Positions 60,708 through 64,000 of a stretch of 64,000 nucleotides of DNA are shown here, in pieces (the first letter of the stretch is position 1; each line of letters begins with the position of its first letter). The position numbers and the translations under genes are program-made. The stretch spans positions 59,737,292 through 59,801,291 of the forward strand of contig JAPWDM010000004.1 in assembly GCA_035578155.1 (NCBI GenBank), given 5' to 3'. Below the pieces are notes generated by a model, which made no database searches, was not told where the DNA came from, and was given only the letters and a program-made list of their open reading frames with translations. The DNA comes from Brachynemurus nebulosus (lineage: Eukaryota > Arthropoda > Insecta > Neuroptera > Myrmeleontidae).

Positions 60708-63012
60708 ATCAAGAGACGACTTGTAAAGTCAGAGATGGTATGCCCCTAAAGCCTCTGAAGAAGATGCGACCCCACGATGCACCAGCCAAGCAACTAAGCA
60801 TGTTTATTGTCCTGCGACAACGTGCAGCTAAGGCTTGAAGGTGTGGGTGCCACGTAAGTTGTTTGTCAAAAATAAATCCTAGAAACCTGACGCTATCAAC
60901 GCACTGAAGATTGGATCCTTTCAAAGTGAGTACAGGATCCGGATGTGCGTTGCGCTTTCTGCAGAAGTGAACCACCGATGTTTTTTGGGGTGAAAATCGA
61001 AAACCAAGAGCTTCTGCACAAGTCACCACTTCGTTGATGCTTTATTGCAGCCGTTGTTGAATATTTTCGATGGAATCGGCTAGATAGAAGATTGTGAGGT
61101 CATCAACGTACAAGCAACGACGAACTGGGGCTGAAGCCGCAATATGACTGACTGCGATGGAGAACAAGGTGACACTAATGGTGGAGCCTTGAGAAACACC
61201 ATTCTCCTGGGAGTGGGCCTCAGACTCGGTGTCACCTACCCGGACACGAAAAGAACGGTCAGTCAGAAAACTTTTTACGAACTGAGGGAGGTTACCTTTT
61301 AAACCCCAGTCGTGCAGCTTCTTAAGAATACCATACCTCCAGGTCATATCATAAGCTTTCTCCAGATCGAAAAACATGGTCACAAGGTGTTTTCGTTGGA
61401 GAAAGGCGTCGTAAATGGCATTCTCGAGGCGAACAAGATGATCCGTAGTTGAATGGTATCGGCGAAATCCACATTGATGTTTAGGAATGAGATTGTGGGA
61501 TTCTAGCCATGAGACGAGACGGTCGTTCACCATTTTTTCCAATACCTTGCTGAAACAGCAAGTCAAGGATATTGGACGGTAGCAAGATAGTTGCGATGAA
61601 TCTTTGTTGTAGACATCCCGTAACCTACTCTTACCAGGATAAGGCAGGTTCCGGATCATGGCGTAAGGGATCTCATCAGGTCCAGGTGAGGTGTCCCCAG
61701 ATCCCCGAAGCGCCTCCAGTAATTCTTGCATGGCAAGCGGATGGTTATACTGGAGGGATTCATCAGAGAAAAAATCAAGATCGTTTTGTTCGTGTTCGAT
61801 TTTGATCCGCAGGAAGTCCGGGTCATAATTCTCGGAGCCACTGACGCGCTCAAAGTGCTTAGCTAAGCAATTAGCTATTTCTGTGCGTTCAGTGAAGTTC
61901 CGACCATCGACCACGAGAAGGGAGCGCATTGGTGAACGGGAGGATTTCCCTGTAATGGCCCTTACTCTTCTCCATACCTCCGAAGTTGTAGTGGAGGTAT
62001 TAATGGCCAAAACATATTGCTCCCATGATAGCCTCTTTTGTTCTTTTATAGTGCGTTTACAGCGTGCTTGCTGTAAACGCACTATCACATTTTCCTGCGT
62101 GGGGCGACGTCTGAGTTCGTGGTACGCCCGCTTTTTGTCGGCAACTGCTACTCTCACGACTTCATTCCACCATAGTAAGCGACGTTTAGGTGGAATGTTG
62201 GACGACATAAGTATATTCTTATGTGCTGCTTCAATGACACTGGAGGACATTTGCTCCACATCATCTTCTACGTCTCTAGTCAGCTCGGGTGTACGGAATG
62301 TATCGACGTACATGTCCCAGTCAGCTTGACGAAGATGCCATCTCGGCGAAGACGAATGTGGAGTCATCGGCATGGTACTATTCAAAATAATGGGTATATA
62401 GTCGCTACCGTATAAGTCTGACGCCAGCGTCCACTCATAACGGTGCACCATGGCCGGTGGGCCGAGTGATAAGTCGATAGCCGACAACTCACCGGTTCTT
62501 GCATTGATAAAAATACCTTCACCGGAATTAATCAAGACCGTTTCAGACTCATCTAGAAAACTCTGATGACTCTTCCACGGGCGTCTCTTGTGCTACAGCC
62601 CCACATGGGACTGTGAGCATTAAAATCTCCTAGTAACAAAAATGGACGTGGTAACTGTAAGGTAAGCTCGGTCAGGGATTCGACATTCCAGTCGAAGTCT
62701 GGTAGGTAGACCGAGCATACTGTGAACTGTGGCGGTTTCAAAAATTGCATTGCAACTGCTTGTAGGGGGGTGTTTAACGGGTGGTCCCGGAACGGGACGC
62801 CATATTTTATGATGATGGCAACGCCCCCCACGCCCTGATGTCTGGCTGTACGTCGTGCCGGCGGACTTGATGGTATTTAATGGTAAATTGTTCCGCCGGC
62901 CGTAAATGTGTCTCTTGGAGGCACATGCACATAGGCGTGTGCTCAGCCAGAAGCATCTGCAATTCACAGTAATGATGTTTTACACCATTACAGTTCCATT
63001 GTATAATAGCTA
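60708..63012 (-). pseudogene. LINE ORF2: AP endonuclease plus reverse transcriptase
   Basis: The APE domain begins near 63,012 with IIQWNCNGVKHHYCELQMLL and CMCLQETHL (catalytic Glu). A stop and frame change follow at about 62,830. It goes on with FTVCSVYLPDFDWN and LLLGDFNAHSPMWG to 62,553. Another frame change leads to a 497-codon frame (62,535-61,042) with the APE tail and RT: SPGPDEIPYAMI, SCYRPISLTCCFSKVLEKMV, HQCGFRRYHSTTDHL, MFFDLEKAYDMTWR, NGVSQGSTISVTLFSIAVSH and the catalytic YVDD. Between IRNLP and SCYRPISL about 45 residues usual for the family are missing, so the frame stays open but the enzyme is damaged. A TAA at 61,042 precedes the thumb region (LGFRFSPQKTSVVHFCRKRN, SVRFLGFIFDKQLTWHPHL). 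The I/Jockey group is my best guess. Confidence 0.9.
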
Positions 63013-63067
63013 CTACTTGGGTTGCTCTAGGAAGTGCGGCTACTTCCTAGGTTTCCCCTTTGGCCAG
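60708..63067 (-). mobile_element. LINE 1: I/Jockey-like non-LTR retrotransposon, 5' truncated
   Basis: Minus-strand order: the end of an upstream frame, endonuclease, RT, RT thumb. The 5' side stops at the A-rich tail of another LINE at about 63,068. The 3' coding side fades at about 60,708 and the stem-loop array follows. It is more GC-rich than the DNA to the left of 58.7 kb. Confidence 0.88.
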
Positions 63068-64000
63068 CCTTTTTTTATTTTTTATTTTTTTTTATTTATT
63101 TATTTAATAATTGACATAAAGTCAAGTTACAAATATTTACAATAAAAATTCTGTACAATTTCTATGTGTTATAACAATTTAACTGTTAAAATTTGAGTTA
63201 ACTCTAATTAAAATTATGATTAATAAATAGTACTAGTTTAATTAACAGAAATATTATATATTTATCATATAGACAAGAATAATTTTGTAATAATAGGAGA
63301 GTAAACATTCAGGGCGTTATATTTTATGTTTCCTAATTAATAATACTTCAGCAATAAACGAACTAAGTTGATTCAAATCATGTGCAACTTTATTATTAAA
63401 TAGCTCATATACTTCTGAGTTTGTTTCACACTTTCTAATTTCATGTTTTTGCCTAATGAAATCGCATCCGTTACAATCGATAAAAAAGTGTTCAGGGGTT
63501 TCAATCTCATTACATAGCACACAAAGTCTAATGTCTCCTCTTTTGTTTTTTGTTCCAATTTCCCATATCCATGATCCGAGTCGAAAATTAGCCAAAGTTC
63601 TTCGGTGATCTTTATTTTCAATTATTTCTAAATAATGCGCTCCTTGTTGATAATGATGCAGATTTCTGAAGAAATGAAGAGATTTCATTTTACAAATTTC
63701 AGCAAGTGTATCTTCATAATATTGATTAGTGATATTTTGTGTAATTTGCATTTTCAGTTTGTACGTGTATTCCCTCTGATTCAATACTTCGCTTATTTTG
63801 AATTTCTTTATTTCAGTAACGATTCGATGTGACCAGTTACTAGTATTTGTAGACTGCTCTATTTGATATTTTAAACAGTAATTTTGTAAAATTTTGTTTT
63901 TATCATACCATATTTTTGTAAAATAATTTATGTATCGGATTTTAACTTTAACACTAGTTGGGACTTTTCCAAGTTCTATCATACATCCTAGATTTGAAGT
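63068..64000 (-). mobile_element. LINE 2: 3' part of a second non-LTR retrotransposon
   Basis: Minus-strand reading from the right edge gives a coding C terminus to 63,317, then a 3' untranslated stretch and an A-rich tail (AATAAATAAATAAAAAAAAA type) at 63,068-63,110. The tail abuts LINE 1 sequence in the same orientation, as expected if LINE 2 inserted into LINE 1. The element continues past the window. Confidence 0.8.
63317..64000 (-). CDS. LINE RT C-terminal domain (partial, runs off right edge)
   Basis: The frame is open from the window edge to a stop at 63,317. The first internal Met is at 63,982, but the open frame continues upstream of it. Near the C-terminal half the frame reads RRTLANFRLGSWIWEIG and then RLCVLCNEIETPEHFFIDC, a Cys-x2-Cys-x8-His-x4-Cys cluster of the type at the end of many LINE reverse transcriptases. 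Upstream, the text around YINYFTKIW resembles the helical linker after the RT thumb. Over at least 221 codons there is no stop, so this copy may be younger than LINE 1, but its RT core lies outside the window. Confidence 0.8.
   Translation of the reverse strand, partial: TSNLGCMIELGKVPTSVKVKIRYINYFTKIWYDKNKILQNYCLKYQIEQSTNTSNWSHRIVTEIKKFKISEVLNQREYTYKLKMQITQNITNQYYEDTLAEICKMKSLHFFRNLHHYQQGAHYLEIIENKDHRRTLANFRLGSWIWEIGTKNKRGDIRLCVLCNEIETPEHFFIDCNGCDFIRQKHEIRKCETNSEVYELFNNKVAHDLNQLSSFIAEVLLIRKHKI

Noticed and set aside
61572..62415. Plus-strand frames opposite the LINE
   Set aside because: They are shadows of the minus-strand RT and endonuclease and carry no motif.

Overview
This window looks like repeat-dense, AT-rich insect nuclear DNA. 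The evidence is a gypsy-type errantivirus with an env gene, eukaryotic cut-and-paste transposases (hAT, Tc1, Tigger/pogo, PIF/Harbinger, CACTA Tnp2), I/Jockey-like LINE fragments, GGTTAGGTTAG-rich minisatellites and at least a dozen long (TA)n tracts. The insect order cannot be fixed from the sequence. I found no convincing host protein-coding gene. Every recognisable coding stretch belongs to a transposable element, and all are broken by stops, frameshifts or deletions.

Layout. 1-1,487 is an inverted copy of a composite repeat (family X) carrying a 120-bp tandem array. 1,743-3,457 is a dead hAT transposase. 5,289-7,390 holds a CACTA Tnp2 fragment and a decayed Harbinger element inside a larger dispersed repeat (family Y). 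8,703-17,323 is an almost complete errantivirus inserted in a (TA)n microsatellite: LTR, primer site, gag, a -1 frameshift heptamer, protease, RT, RNase H, integrase, a split env and the second LTR. 17,885-25,540 is packed with non-autonomous DNA transposons (piggyBac-like, hAT, TA-target types) and two Tc1 remnants. 26,118-34,094 has family Y copy 2, family X copies, two more TA-target elements, and an 850-bp near-perfect palindrome centred on (AT)n. 35,500-35,972 is a minus-strand retroelement leader with a tRNA-Lys-type primer site. 39,190-40,835 is a 1.6-kb foldback element in a minisatellite. 41,337-44,454 has a piggyBac-like MITE and a Tigger element nested in another inverted-repeat element. 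47,315-52,822 has several MITEs and a lone LTR with primer site. 54,673-57,232 is the fullest family X copy, with eight 120-bp units in exact phase.

The right end, 58,746-64,000, differs in character: it is richer in GC and holds two minus-strand LINE fragments. The A-rich 3' tail of one abuts the 5' part of the other. Next to them lies a partly duplicated chain of more than a dozen stem-loops separated by ATCACAG-type linkers, the least explained structure here.

How the parts relate: the window is a nest of insertions. (TA)n tracts act as cargo (inside family X), as insertion targets (errantivirus, pogo-like MITE) and as centres of inverted duplications. All boundaries and family assignments come from reading the sequence; no alignment or database search was run.
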